This document shows, in pieces, positions 7,740 to 16,833 of a stretch of 64,000 nucleotides of DNA (positions are counted from its first letter, which is position 1; the number at the start of each line of letters is the position of its first letter). The stretch is from MA-ANB-1 sp965216445. GTDB lineage: Bacteria > Actinomycetota > Acidimicrobiia > Spongiisociales > ZC4RG35. The position numbers and the translations under genes were made by a program. The stretch lies in the NCBI GenBank assembly GCA_965216445.1, contig OZ244166.1, forward strand, positions 1,116,001 through 1,180,000, in the 5' to 3' direction. The notes under the pieces are model-generated. The model made no database searches. It worked only from the letters and a program-made list of their open reading frames with translations, and had not been told where the DNA came from.

Positions 7740-8742
7740 TTGATCCGTCCGAGAAGACACGTGCGATCACGTCTTCTAATGGAGGTTCTTCTATCGAGAG
7801 GTCGGTGACCGTGGCCAAACTGAGGAGTTGGGCCGCCGTGTCCGAGACTGCATCCCGGGCTACCTCCATCACGGTTCGAGCGGAATTGCGTTCGATGACA
7901 CGACCCCAGGAGCTCATGTCTTCAGGGAGATCGGTTGCTTCGACGGTCAGTTTCTTGTGGGCCGAGAACTGGTCTCCCAAGCGCGACAGTGGCCCGTCGA
8001 AGAGGATTGTCCCTTTGTCGATGACGACAACCCTTTGGGCGAGGGCAACAACGTCGGCCATGTAATGGCTGGTCAACAAAACCGTTGCACCGGTTTCGGC
8101 GTTGTACTCCAGAACGAAGTTTCGGAGGCGTCGTTGCATCGTGACGTCGAGTCCGATGGTCGGTTCGTCGAGGAATAGAACTTCGGGTCCGTGCAGCATT
8201 GCTCCGACGATCTCCATCTTCATTCGCTCGCCGAGGGACAAGTTCCGCACGGGTTTGTTGACCAGGTCGCCCAGATCGAGAGTTTCGATGTACTTCGTCT
8301 GCCGCGATTGAAAAGTGCCATCCGGTATCCCGTATATGGCTTTGTTGAGTTCGAAAGAGTCGAGAGCCGGGAGATCCCAAGCGAGGTTGTTGCGTTGCCC
8401 CATGACCAACGAAATCCGGCGTAGGAGATCCCTTTCCCGGTCCCACGGCTTGTGGCCGAGCACCCGAGCGTCGCCGCTTGTCGGGTGGAGCAGGCCGGTG
8501 AGCATCTTGATGGTGGTTGTCTTACCTGCGCCGTTCGGACCGAGGAAGCCCACAATTTCACCGGGAGCTAACTCAAACGAAACCTCTTCGACTGCGCGGA
8601 CGTTTCGAAAGTCTCTTTTGAATAGGCTTCTGACCGACTCCTTGACACCGGTGTCCCGAATCGGAACTTTGAAGTGTTTGGTGAGCCCGTCGACGACAAC
8701 TGGTTTCTCCACTTGGGGAGTGTGCCACACGACTTCTCCCAC
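7720..8742 (-). CDS. ABC transporter ATP-binding protein (ABC-2 exporter type)
   Basis: ATPase energising the two downstream permeases. Walker A GPNGAGKTTT (about residues 69-78), the variant signature LSLGERMKMEI, Walker B EVLFLDEPTIGLD and the switch histidine in LLTSHYM are all present. The 340-residue length, including a C-terminal domain of about 90 residues after the H-loop, resembles NatA/COG4586-type ATPases. The GTG at 8742 is the longest start; a second in-frame GTG at 8730 has a GGGAG 5 nt upstream and may be the true one. It follows the DAO gene by 27 bp in a minus-strand run from the promoter at 10862. Confidence 0.9.
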   Translation of the reverse strand: MGEVVWHTPQVEKPVVVDGLTKHFKVPIRDTGVKESVRSLFKRDFRNVRAVEEVSFELAPGEIVGFLGPNGAGKTTTIKMLTGLLHPTSGDARVLGHKPWDRERDLLRRISLVMGQRNNLAWDLPALDSFELNKAIYGIPDGTFQSRQTKYIETLDLGDLVNKPVRNLSLGERMKMEIVGAMLHGPEVLFLDEPTIGLDVTMQRRLRNFVLEYNAETGATVLLTSHYMADVVALAQRVVVIDKGTILFDGPLSRLGDQFSAHKKLTVEATDLPEDMSSWGRVIERNSARTVMEVARDAVSDTAAQLLSLATVTDLSIEEPPLEDVIARVFSDGSNDNAQN

Positions 8743-8769
8743 TTAGGTGCGATTATCGAGATCGATGTG

Positions 8770-9882
8770 TCAGCGGAACCGTTTCGGGCTGGTCAAAGCC
8801 GGGTCGACTCCGAATTTCGACAAGTCCCCCGGGAGGTCACTCTCCAAAACCTGGCTCGCCAGCAACTCACCGTAAGCAGGGGCAGTCATGATGCCCGTCC
8901 CACCAAGTCCGACCAACCAAAAGAACCCTGGAGCGTCGGGTTCTTCACCGATGGCGAGTTCACGGTCGGGTGCGAATGTGCGGAGACCCGTCCATTCAGA
9001 ATTAACGGTGCGAATCCCGAGGGTCGTGGCCTGATTGATTCGTTCGATGGCCAGTGCGACGTCCTCCATTCTCGGTCTGGGATCTCCCGGTTCGTCCGTA
9101 ACCTCTTCGGACAGCGAACAGAGGAACTGCACGCCATCCGGTCTGAAGTAGTAGTCGTGCCCGGCGCTGACCACCATCGGTAGTCGTTCGTAGTCGGGTG
9201 ACCCGGGCACCATGAACGCAGTTCGCCTCATCGGTTGCAAGCCAATCGGTTCGATACCCGCTAGACCTGCGACACGATCGCCCCATGCCCCAGTGGCGTT
9301 GACCACAGCGTGACTGGAAAAGGATTTGTGTGGGGTTTCTACCTGCCACCCACCCTTTTTGCGCTTCAGGGAAACTACCGGACTCGAGACATGTATCTGT
9401 CCGCCGTGGTTTCGCATGATCCGAACGAATGCTTGATGCAGTGACGCGACGTCGATATCGCGAGCAGTCGGCTCGTAGAGTCCGCCCGCGACGTGGTCGC
9501 GATCCATGATCGGGACCATGCGGATCACCTCGTCAGGATCGATCAGCTGGGATTCTGCCCCTGAGGTTCGGCCTTCGTCCGCGATCTTCCTCAAGCCATC
9601 CATCTCCTGTTCGGTCGCTACCCACATCGCCCCACGATCCGTGAGTAGGGGAGCGTCGACCGAATAGTCGGGTGGATTCACGAAGAACTTCTCGCTGGCG
9701 CGGGCCAGGGGTCGTGATCCTGGTGCGCCGTAGTTAACGATGAAGGTCGCCGCTGACCTGCCAGTCGTGTGGTAGGCCAGGGTGGATTCCATCTCGAGCA
9801 ACACCACAGAACCGTGCAGGGACAGGTGGGCCGCTGCAGACGCGCCGGCAATGCCGCCCCCAATGACAACGAAGTCTGTCAA
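8770..9882 (-). CDS. FAD-dependent oxidoreductase (DAO family, D-amino-acid dehydrogenase-like)
   Basis: Flavoprotein of the glycine/D-amino-acid oxidase superfamily, 370 residues. FVVIGGGIAGASAAAHLS (residues 4-21) is the Rossmann FAD motif. HTTGRSAATFIVNYG follows, and GLGGTGIMTAPAYGELLA near the C-terminus closes the flavin site. The start is TTG at 9882, overlapping the stop of the upstream oxidoreductase (TTGA). It resembles D-arginine/D-amino-acid dehydrogenases, but the substrate cannot be fixed from sequence. A distant paralogue lies at 12445. Confidence 0.85.
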   Translation of the reverse strand: MTDFVVIGGGIAGASAAAHLSLHGSVVLLEMESTLAYHTTGRSAATFIVNYGAPGSRPLARASEKFFVNPPDYSVDAPLLTDRGAMWVATEQEMDGLRKIADEGRTSGAESQLIDPDEVIRMVPIMDRDHVAGGLYEPTARDIDVASLHQAFVRIMRNHGGQIHVSSPVVSLKRKKGGWQVETPHKSFSSHAVVNATGAWGDRVAGLAGIEPIGLQPMRRTAFMVPGSPDYERLPMVVSAGHDYYFRPDGVQFLCSLSEEVTDEPGDPRPRMEDVALAIERINQATTLGIRTVNSEWTGLRTFAPDRELAIGEEPDAPGFFWLVGLGGTGIMTAPAYGELLASQVLESDLPGDLSKFGVDPALTSPKRFR

Positions 9883-10850
9883 GGCTTCACCACCACTCGC
9901 CCGATGGCCTTACGGTCAGCAACCCAGCGGAGCGCTTCGGCGGCCTGATCAAGACCGTACGACTTCTGGATCAGCGGGCGCAGAGTTCCGTCGGCAACCC
10001 AGGTCATGATGCGTTCGAAGTTTGCTGCGTTCTGTTCCGGTTGTTCGAGAAAGTGGCGGCCCCAGAACACTCCAACGATCGAGTTTCCTTTCACCAGCGT
10101 GAGGTTCAGGGGAATCTTGGGGATCTCACCGGCCGCGAAACCGACGACCAGAAGTCGGCCGTTCCACGCCGTGGAGCGAAGAGCTTGTTCGGTTGCATCT
10201 CCACCGACCGGGTCGTAGACAACGTCGACGCCGTTGCCATCCGTTATCTCCGAGATGGCTTCACGGAGAGGTGTCAGGTCATACCTAATGACATGATCTG
10301 CACCGTTTTCGCGGGCGATCGTTGCCTTTTCTTCGGTCGAGACAGCAGCAATCACTTCTGCTCCGAGCACCCGACCGATCTGGAGTGCCGCGATGCCGAC
10401 TCCACCGGAGGCACCCAGGACAAGCAATCGTTCGCCTTTCTGGGTTCTGCCTCGATCCACGAGTGCGTGATATGAAGTCCCATAAGCGACCGGGATGGCT
10501 GCCCCCTCATCAAAGTCGATGTTGTCTGGGAGTTTGAGAATGGCGCTTTCTGGAACCAGGGCGTACTCGGCGATCGCTCCGAAACCTACGAATCCTGCGA
10601 CACGATCGCCAACTGCCAGATCGGCGATACCACCTGTGTCCACGACCTCGCCGGCGATCTCGGAGCCGGGTGCGAACGGCAACTCGGGCTTCATTTGGTA
10701 GAGGCCTGCCACCACAAGGCTGTCGGCAAAGTTGACCGAAGCCGACACCACCCGCACCAGTGCCATTCCCTGCGTTGGGGCAGGGTCGGGCAACTCGCCA
10801 ACGCTCAGGCCATCGATTCCGGTGTAGTCGCTGCAGATGAGAGCTTGCAT
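9879..10850 (-). CDS. Quinone oxidoreductase-like MDR family protein
   Basis: Zinc-free medium-chain dehydrogenase/reductase, likely NADPH:quinone or enoyl reductase. The ATG at 10850 gives 323 residues: GroES-like N-terminal half, then LLVLGASGGVGIAALQIGRVLGAEVIAAV as the nucleotide-binding loop (about 140-168), with DVVYDPVGGDATEQALR following. The structural and catalytic zinc cysteines are absent. A GTG at 10856 is possible, but a -10 TAGAGT lies 6 nt before the ATG and supports 10850 on a leaderless mRNA. It heads the minus-strand run down to 6121. Confidence 0.9.
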   Translation of the reverse strand: MQALICSDYTGIDGLSVGELPDPAPTQGMALVRVVSASVNFADSLVVAGLYQMKPELPFAPGSEIAGEVVDTGGIADLAVGDRVAGFVGFGAIAEYALVPESAILKLPDNIDFDEGAAIPVAYGTSYHALVDRGRTQKGERLLVLGASGGVGIAALQIGRVLGAEVIAAVSTEEKATIARENGADHVIRYDLTPLREAISEITDGNGVDVVYDPVGGDATEQALRSTAWNGRLLVVGFAAGEIPKIPLNLTLVKGNSIVGVFWGRHFLEQPEQNAANFERIMTWVADGTLRPLIQKSYGLDQAAEALRWVADRKAIGRVVVKP

Positions 10851-10856
10851 CGGCAC

Positions 10857-10862
10857 ACTCTA
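10857..10862 (-). promoter_or_regulatory. -10 element of the oxidoreductase/ABC run
   Basis: TAGAGT on the minus strand ends 6 nt before the ATG at 10850. It is back to back with the aat start at 10889, so two promoters share a 38-bp gap. Confidence 0.55.
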
Positions 10863-10888
10863 CGAGCCATCTCTGGAACAATCAGTCT

Positions 10889-11566
10889 GTGCCCGTTGAA
10901 CCGCCGCCGTCTCGCTACACGCTTCCTGATCCGGAGTCTGTCGATGACGACGTGATTGCAGTTGGTGGTGATCTGGCGCCGGGCACGATCCTCCAGGCGT
11001 ACCGGCGTGGGATGTTTCCAATGCACCTCCCGAACGGTGAGATGGCTTGGTGGTCGCCAGTTGAGCGTGCGGTATTGCCTCTAGATGGTCTACGCATCTC
11101 GCGATCGCTGCGACAGTCGGTCCGGCGTTACACCGTGAGCATCGATTCGGACTTCGATGGGGTTATTGAGGGTTGTGCCGACCCGGAACGCCCGGGTAGC
11201 TGGATCAACCCCGGCATCAAGGAGGCCTACCGCGAGCTTCATCGTCTAGGTTGGGCGCACTCCGTTGAGGTGCGAGATACAGAGCAGCAAATCGTCGGTG
11301 GTTTGTACGGTGTCTCGATCGGAGGGCTCTTTGCCGGTGAGTCGATGTTCCACACCGCTCGAGATGCGTCGAAGGTTGCTCTTGTCCGTCTCGTCGTTGC
11401 GATGTCGACTGAGCCTGGGCGGCTTCTGGATGTCCAGTGGCAGACGCCCCATTTGGAGCGGCTCGGTGCTGTGGTGATTGGGCGTTCAGAGTATTTGAGA
11501 CGTTTAGAGACTGCACTTGGTGTCTCATCTCCGTTCGATGGGACTAACCAACGGCGCCGGGACTAA
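10889..11566 (+). CDS. aat: Leucyl/phenylalanyl-tRNA--protein transferase
   Basis: Transfers Leu or Phe from tRNA to proteins with N-terminal Arg or Lys, creating N-degrons for ClpS/ClpAP. The 225 residues match the family length. Hallmarks are AVGGDLAPGTILQAYRRGMFPM, EMAWWSPVERAVLPL, the SWINPGIKEAYRELHRLGWAHSVEV block and GLFAGESMFHTARDASKVAL. Translation starts at GTG 10889; AACAAT 6 nt upstream is a weak -10, and no Shine-Dalgarno is seen. It precedes a universal stress gene by 27 bp. Confidence 0.95.
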   Translation: MPVEPPPSRYTLPDPESVDDDVIAVGGDLAPGTILQAYRRGMFPMHLPNGEMAWWSPVERAVLPLDGLRISRSLRQSVRRYTVSIDSDFDGVIEGCADPERPGSWINPGIKEAYRELHRLGWAHSVEVRDTEQQIVGGLYGVSIGGLFAGESMFHTARDASKVALVRLVVAMSTEPGRLLDVQWQTPHLERLGAVVIGRSEYLRRLETALGVSSPFDGTNQRRRD

Positions 11567-11593
11567 AGTGCGCGTCCATCGCGTGGAGAGAAT

Positions 11594-12448
11594 TTGCGGG
11601 CCGTCTTAGCTGGTGTTGATCTGAGTGCAATGGGCAGACGTGTTGCCGACCGCGCCCGATTGATCGCTGAAGAGAAGGAGATCCCCCTCCACCTTCTCTA
11701 CGTTCTCGAACCGGTTGATGAAGCCATGATCGACTCCGGGCAGGCACGCCTCATGCGAGAGCATCAGCGTAAGGAAGTCTCCAAGCTTCTGGACTGGATT
11801 ATGGCCCGGTCGTCGGTCCCCGTTGATCTGGAAGTAGTGAACGGTTCCCCGTCGTGGACACTGGTGCAACATGCGAAGAAGGCGCCAATTGTGGTGCTCG
11901 GCTCCTCGTCGCTGGACAACTTTTCCGTCGGTCCGATCACGCGACGCGTCGCTCGGAAGAGTCAGACGGACACTCTCATAGTGAGACGGCAGCCTCGGGT
12001 GCCATATCGGAGGATCGTTGCTGCTGTCGACTTCAGCGAACAATCCCGAATGGCTGTCGACCATGCAATAGAGCACTTTCCCGATGCGGATGTAACCGCC
12101 TTGTACTCCCTGCCCGCCCGGTTTGACCCAATTCTCGCCGACGCTGGTCTCTTCGCTGAAGAGGTAACAGCATCGCGACAGGGCAGGTTGGAACGAGCAC
12201 GGGAGAGGATGGAAGACTTCGCCGAAAAGTGGAGTGGGAGGGTCAAGGGCTTAGTGGTTGACGGTCCGCCTATCGACACCATCGACGAAACGCTGCGTCG
12301 GAAGGGAGCGGACCTGGTCGCAGTCGGTAGCAGAGGGGCGACTTCGACGAGGATGGTTCTACTCGGAACTGTTGCTGAGGGCATCGTCCAGTCGGCTCCG
12401 TGTGACGTCCTGGTGGCAAGGGCTCCCGCCCAGTTTCGTCGACCGTGA
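11594..12448 (+). CDS. Universal stress protein, tandem UspA domains
   Basis: Cytoplasmic stress protein of 284 residues with two Usp domains: residues 1-135 (RAVLAGVDLSAMGRRVADRA ... VVLGSSSLDN) and about 140-284 (RRIVAAVDFSEQSRMAVDHA ... VGSRGATSTRMVLLGTVAEGIV). The second domain keeps the G-x2-G-x9-G ATP-binding pattern near its end; the first has a degraded version. It starts at TTG 11594, with GGAGAG ending 3 nt upstream. Its stop overlaps the GTG of the next gene (12445-12448). Confidence 0.9.
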   Translation: MRAVLAGVDLSAMGRRVADRARLIAEEKEIPLHLLYVLEPVDEAMIDSGQARLMREHQRKEVSKLLDWIMARSSVPVDLEVVNGSPSWTLVQHAKKAPIVVLGSSSLDNFSVGPITRRVARKSQTDTLIVRRQPRVPYRRIVAAVDFSEQSRMAVDHAIEHFPDADVTALYSLPARFDPILADAGLFAEEVTASRQGRLERARERMEDFAEKWSGRVKGLVVDGPPIDTIDETLRRKGADLVAVGSRGATSTRMVLLGTVAEGIVQSAPCDVLVARAPAQFRRP

Positions 12449-13539
12449 TATCTGAGCCTGTCTGGGACGACGGTCACTGGATCGGATTTCCCAGCTTGGC
12501 CGGGTCGGTCGAAGCGGACCTATGCGTGATCGGCCTTGGAGGTTCCGGGGTCACAGCCATCCAAGAAGGATTGGAGTTGGGCCTCACGGTGGTTGGAATC
12601 GACGCAGGCCTGGTTGCCGGAGAGGCTGCGGGACGCAACGGCGGTTTCCTCCTCGCGGGTATGCCGTTGTTCTATCACAAGGCAAAGGAGACATATGGGG
12701 CTGGGACGGCGAAGCGCCTATATGACGAGACGCTGATCGAGTTGGAGAGGGTCTATGGGGCTTCCGCCGCCCGAAACACCGGAAGTCTGCGGGTTGCTAC
12801 CAGCGATCACGAACTCGAAGACATCAACAACGAATACCAAGCCCTGATCACCGACGGCTTCGACGTCGATCGGTACGACGGCCCGGAAGGGCGTGGGATC
12901 GTCCTCCACTCCGACGGGGTGTGCAACCCGATGGATCGAGTCCGAGCAGTCGCATGTGATCTGGTCGACTCCGGAGCGGACCTGTACGAAAACTCGGCAG
13001 CGGTCGAGATCGATTCCAACACGGTGAGGACCGGGCTCGGTGAGGTTCATGCTGGCTCCGTTGTTGTCGCTGTCGACGGTGGTTTGGAACTTTTGTTCGA
13101 GGAACTGGCGACGGAGGTGAAGACGGCGTCACTGCAGATGTTGGCTACCCGACCTGTGGACCCACATTTCGATCGGCCTGTCTACACCGACTTCGGTCAC
13201 GTCTACTTTCAACAGCTTCCCGACCGACGCTTGGCTTTGGGGGGACGCCGTGACGCTCATCTCGAAACGTCTTGGTCCACGTCAAACGACTTGTTGCCCG
13301 AGGTGCAACGGGATCTGGACGATCTGCTGGCTCAGTTGGGGATAGATGCATCCGTAACCCACCGCTGGGGTGGAAACGCTGCCTTCACCGATGACAGCCG
13401 ACCCATCTATCGAGAAGTACACAAAGGTGTTGTGGCGATTGGTGCCTATTGCGGACATGGCAACATTCTCGGACCCGTCTATGCCCGAAGGGCTGTCCGT
13501 CAATTACACGGAGGCGAACCGATTTCGGCACCCCTGTGA
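12445..13539 (+). CDS. FAD-dependent oxidoreductase (DAO family)
   Basis: Second glycine/D-amino-acid oxidase-type flavoprotein, 364 residues, starting at a GTG that overlaps the Usp stop. ADLCVIGLGGSGVTAIQEGLELG is the FAD motif, slightly altered from GxGxxG, and GEAAGRNGGFLLAGMPLFYH follows. Toward the C-terminus, THRWGGNAAFTDDSRPIYREV and GAYCGHGNILGPVYARRAV resemble the gamma-glutamylputrescine-oxidase side of the family, whose members read RNGGQ at the first site; here it is RNGGF. The substrate is not determinable. An intrinsic terminator follows. Confidence 0.85.
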   Translation: MISEPVWDDGHWIGFPSLAGSVEADLCVIGLGGSGVTAIQEGLELGLTVVGIDAGLVAGEAAGRNGGFLLAGMPLFYHKAKETYGAGTAKRLYDETLIELERVYGASAARNTGSLRVATSDHELEDINNEYQALITDGFDVDRYDGPEGRGIVLHSDGVCNPMDRVRAVACDLVDSGADLYENSAAVEIDSNTVRTGLGEVHAGSVVVAVDGGLELLFEELATEVKTASLQMLATRPVDPHFDRPVYTDFGHVYFQQLPDRRLALGGRRDAHLETSWSTSNDLLPEVQRDLDDLLAQLGIDASVTHRWGGNAAFTDDSRPIYREVHKGVVAIGAYCGHGNILGPVYARRAVRQLHGGEPISAPL

Positions 13540-13550
13540 TCGAGCATCTC

Positions 13551-13581
13551 GGGGTCGACGACGTTGTTGCCGACCCCTTTT
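13551..13581. terminator. Terminator between the DAO gene and coxM-like gene
   Basis: GGGGTCG (13551-13557) pairs with CGACCCC (13571-13577), followed by TTTT on the plus strand. It lies between convergent genes ending at 13539 and 13597. Confidence 0.65.
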
Positions 13582-13596
13582 CCGCTTTTGGTTTTG

Positions 13597-14457
13597 CTAC
13601 CCGGCGTTCGCCAAGGCCTGAGTGACGGCCCTAGCTGCGTACACCTTGGCCAGATGTGTCTTGTAGTCGACTGATCCGTACAGGTCTTCGATGATGGTGA
13701 CGTCGTCGGCTGCCTTGGAAGCAGCTGCCTCGACTGCCGCCTCTGAACCGTCTGTTCCGACGAGTGCGTTGGCGACCGCGTGGGCGAGGGTGGGTTTGGT
13801 GCCCACGCCAGTGAGAGCCACCCTGGCCGCCGCTACCGATCCATTCTCGAGCTTTACCCATGCCGCCGCACCAGCGATCGCATAGTCAGACCGACCACCG
13901 CGCCGACCCAGCTTGTCATATGCCGAACCTTCGCCTGGTCCTTGTTTGGGTACTCGGATCTCAGTGAGTATCTCATCGGGGTTCAGTGCCGAAGTCAACG
14001 CATCAACACAGAAGAACTCAGACGGAATCTCACGAGTGCCGGATGACGACTGTGCGATCATCGTCGCGTTCAAAGCCATCACCGCTGCTGGCTGGTCGGC
14101 TGCGAGGTCTGAATGTGCCACGGCACCACACGTCGTGCCACGGTTGCGCACCTGGACGTCTCCAGTAAGGGAAGCCGCGACCGAAAGCGCCGTTGCGCTC
14201 TCCTGCACGAGAGAGCTCGTTGCCGTGTCGGCATGGCGGGCAAGCGCACCGATGGAGATGTGGTCACCTTTGTTATCGATGGTTCCGAAGTCAGGGATTC
14301 TCCCGATGTCCACGACTACGGCTGGGGAGAACAGGCGCATCTTCATCATGGGGATCAGGCTCATTCCCCCGGCCATGACCTTTGCGTCGCCGTTCAAGGC
14401 GGAAAGGGCTTCCTCCAGGCTTGCCGCGGCTACGTAATCAAATTCACGTGGATACAT
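13597..14457 (-). CDS. Molybdenum hydroxylase FAD subunit (CO dehydrogenase medium-subunit-like)
   Basis: FAD-binding subunit of a xanthine-oxidase-family enzyme, 286 residues. KVMAGGMSLIPMMKMRLFSP (about 26-45) and TCGAVAHSDLAADQPA (about 110-125) are the two flavin motifs of CoxM-type subunits; the second is usually GGSLAHADPAAD. The start codon directly follows the large-subunit stop (TAGATG). It is the last gene of the S-L-M operon. Confidence 0.9.
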   Translation of the reverse strand: MYPREFDYVAAASLEEALSALNGDAKVMAGGMSLIPMMKMRLFSPAVVVDIGRIPDFGTIDNKGDHISIGALARHADTATSSLVQESATALSVAASLTGDVQVRNRGTTCGAVAHSDLAADQPAAVMALNATMIAQSSSGTREIPSEFFCVDALTSALNPDEILTEIRVPKQGPGEGSAYDKLGRRGGRSDYAIAGAAAWVKLENGSVAAARVALTGVGTKPTLAHAVANALVGTDGSEAAVEAAASKAADDVTIIEDLYGSVDYKTHLAKVYAARAVTQALANAG

Positions 14458-16833
14458 CTAGTTACCTGCTTCCTGCATTGCCGCCCAAACCTTCTTCGGC
14501 CGCAAGGGCATATCGATATGTTTGACTCCCAGTGGGCTTACCGCGTCGACGACAGCGTTGACAATCGTGTGTGCTGATCCGATCGTTCCTGCCTCCCCAA
14601 TGCCTTTCACACCCATCGGATTCACGTCGGTCGGTGTCACCGTGTGGCTCAATCTGTAGGAAGGAAGGTCCGTCGCAGTAGGCAGGGGGTAGTCAAGCAG
14701 CGAACCGGTCAACAGGTTTCCGTCGCTGTCGTAGACAGCCTCCTCGAAGAGAGCCTGTCCAATGCCTTGTGTGATACCACCGTGGACCTGACCGTCAACA
14801 ATCATCGGATTCACGAGGTTGCCGCAATCGTCCACAGCCATGTATTTCAGGATCTCGACATCTCCGGTATCTCCATCGACCTCTACCACGGCCAGATGTG
14901 TTCCAAAAGGCCATGTCGCATTGCCGGGACTGAACACACTATGTGCCTCGAGCCCACTTTCAACACCCTCGGGGAGGGTGTGAGCCTGGTAGGCGGCTTT
15001 GGCAATAGCGGCCCAATCAACGGTTTTGTCAGGTGATCCGGCGACATGGGCTGCGCCGTCCTCGAGCACAATGTCTTCGGGAGCAGCCTCCAGAAGATGG
15101 GCGGCGATCTTGGCTGCCTTGTCCCTCACTTCCTTGGTCGCACCGAAGGCCGCGGCTCCGTCGACAGCGAGGGAGCGACTACCGAAGGTGCCGATACCCA
15201 CTGGTTGATCCAGGGTGTCGCCGTGTCTGACTCTGATCCTGTCGATCGGTATCCCGAGTCCGTGACCGACGATCTGTGCCCACGTCGTCTGGTGACCTTG
15301 TCCTGTTGGGCCGGTACCGGTGAAGACCGATACCGTGGCGTCGGGGTTGACTCGGACCAGACCCGAACCGTTGAAGGACGCCGGCAGCCCATACTCAGAC
15401 AGAGAGAATCCGATTTCAGCCAGCACGGCTGGGCCGAATCCGCAGACCTCGACGTAGGAGCCGACGCCTATTCCGATATGCCGTCCCTCAGCACGGGCTT
15501 CGTCCCGCATCTTGATGAGTCCCGCATAGTCAGCAACCTCGGCCAACCGGTCGACGGCACCGGCGTAGTTCCCTGAGTCGAGCGCAAAGCCGCAACCCAT
15601 CGTCGCTGGGAATTCCTCAGGCTGCCAGAAGTTCTTCTTTCGTACCTCGAGAGGATCCATGTCGATTTCCCGGGCGAAAGCATCGATGATGCGCTCCAGG
15701 TAATAGATCGCTTCGGGGCGCCCGGCGCCCCGGTAGGCATCCGTCGTCATCGTGTTGGTAACCACGCAGTCGACTGTCCATGAAACGGGCATCTTGTACT
15801 GGCCGGATGCGATCCAGAGTCCTAGCAACGGGATCGCGACTGTGAAGTTCTGGGTGTATGCACCCATGTCCGCGATCGCCTCGAGTTTGTAGCCGAGGAA
15901 CTCACCTTCTTTGGTGCCAACCAGGGTTGCTGTACCCAGCCAGCCTCTGCCGTGGATGGTAGAACCTGGTGCCTCGCGCCTCGTCTCAGTCCATTTGACC
16001 GGTCTTCCCAACGCCTTGGCGGCGAATGCGGTGAGGATTTCGTCGCTGTAGATGTTTAGTTTGGCGCCGAATCCTCCACCGACCTCAGGTGCGATAACTC
16101 TGACGTCGCTCGGTTGCATTCCGAGCATCGTGGCGATGGCCCCGCTGAGCGCACTGGGAACCTGGGTCGTCGAGTGAACCGTAAATCGGTTGTACCCAGC
16201 GTTGTATTCGGCCATCACCGAGCGTGGCTCGATCGCTACCGGGATCAGACGTTGATTGGTCATTTCGAGCGTCACAACGACAGCGTCATCGCGCTCGATT
16301 GCGGCGTCCACCTGGGGTGTTTGGTCCTCAAGCCCCAGGGCCTCCCAATACCCGTGATAAGTCCAGGTGTGAAGAACGTTGGACTCCAGGTCGGAGTGGA
16401 TGACATCATTATCGGACTTGGCCCCTTTGAGATCGACGACGGCCGGTTTGACGTCGTAATCGACCTCGATCGCATCGGCGGCATCCTGCGCCTGGTACCG
16501 ATCCTCGGCCACAACCATCGCGATGGCCTCGCCGGTGTGGTTGACAACGCCTTCAGCCAAGAGCGGCCTCAGCTTGCCGATGGGGACCTGGGCACGGAGC
16601 GGGCCGAGATGCGCGACGTCTTCGTGGGTGAAGACGGCAACGACACCCGGCATAGAGCGCGCCTTTGATATGTCCAGAGATGTGATCGTGGCCCTGGCCA
16701 CCGGAGAGCGTTTGAACGCAATATGAAGCAGCGTCGTTGGTTGCAGATCGTCGACGTATACGCCTTCGCCTTGGATCAGAGCTGGGTCTTCGCGTCGCCG
16801 AACGTCGCCGCCCATAACACTTGTCGTGGCCAT
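14458..16833 (-). CDS. Molybdopterin-binding large subunit, form II CO dehydrogenase type
   Basis: Catalytic subunit of 791 residues, full length for CoxL-like proteins. The diagnostic active-site loop reads AYRGAGR (about residues 365-371), the form II signature, not the AYxCSFR of true aerobic CO dehydrogenase. Other family blocks are EVGGGFGAKLNIYSDE, TGTGPTGQGHQTTWAQI and KGIGEAGTIGSAHTIVNAV, the last carrying the catalytic Glu. The ATG overlaps the small-subunit stop (ATGA). The substrate is unknown: form II enzymes may act on purines, aldehydes or other heterocycles, and CO oxidation should not be assumed. Confidence 0.92.
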   Translation of the reverse strand: MATTSVMGGDVRRREDPALIQGEGVYVDDLQPTTLLHIAFKRSPVARATITSLDISKARSMPGVVAVFTHEDVAHLGPLRAQVPIGKLRPLLAEGVVNHTGEAIAMVVAEDRYQAQDAADAIEVDYDVKPAVVDLKGAKSDNDVIHSDLESNVLHTWTYHGYWEALGLEDQTPQVDAAIERDDAVVVTLEMTNQRLIPVAIEPRSVMAEYNAGYNRFTVHSTTQVPSALSGAIATMLGMQPSDVRVIAPEVGGGFGAKLNIYSDEILTAFAAKALGRPVKWTETRREAPGSTIHGRGWLGTATLVGTKEGEFLGYKLEAIADMGAYTQNFTVAIPLLGLWIASGQYKMPVSWTVDCVVTNTMTTDAYRGAGRPEAIYYLERIIDAFAREIDMDPLEVRKKNFWQPEEFPATMGCGFALDSGNYAGAVDRLAEVADYAGLIKMRDEARAEGRHIGIGVGSYVEVCGFGPAVLAEIGFSLSEYGLPASFNGSGLVRVNPDATVSVFTGTGPTGQGHQTTWAQIVGHGLGIPIDRIRVRHGDTLDQPVGIGTFGSRSLAVDGAAAFGATKEVRDKAAKIAAHLLEAAPEDIVLEDGAAHVAGSPDKTVDWAAIAKAAYQAHTLPEGVESGLEAHSVFSPGNATWPFGTHLAVVEVDGDTGDVEILKYMAVDDCGNLVNPMIVDGQVHGGITQGIGQALFEEAVYDSDGNLLTGSLLDYPLPTATDLPSYRLSHTVTPTDVNPMGVKGIGEAGTIGSAHTIVNAVVDAVSPLGVKHIDMPLRPKKVWAAMQEAGN

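Noticed and set aside
14458..16833. Annotation as aerobic CO dehydrogenase (form I)
   Set aside because: The active-site loop is AYRGAGR, not AYxCSFR.
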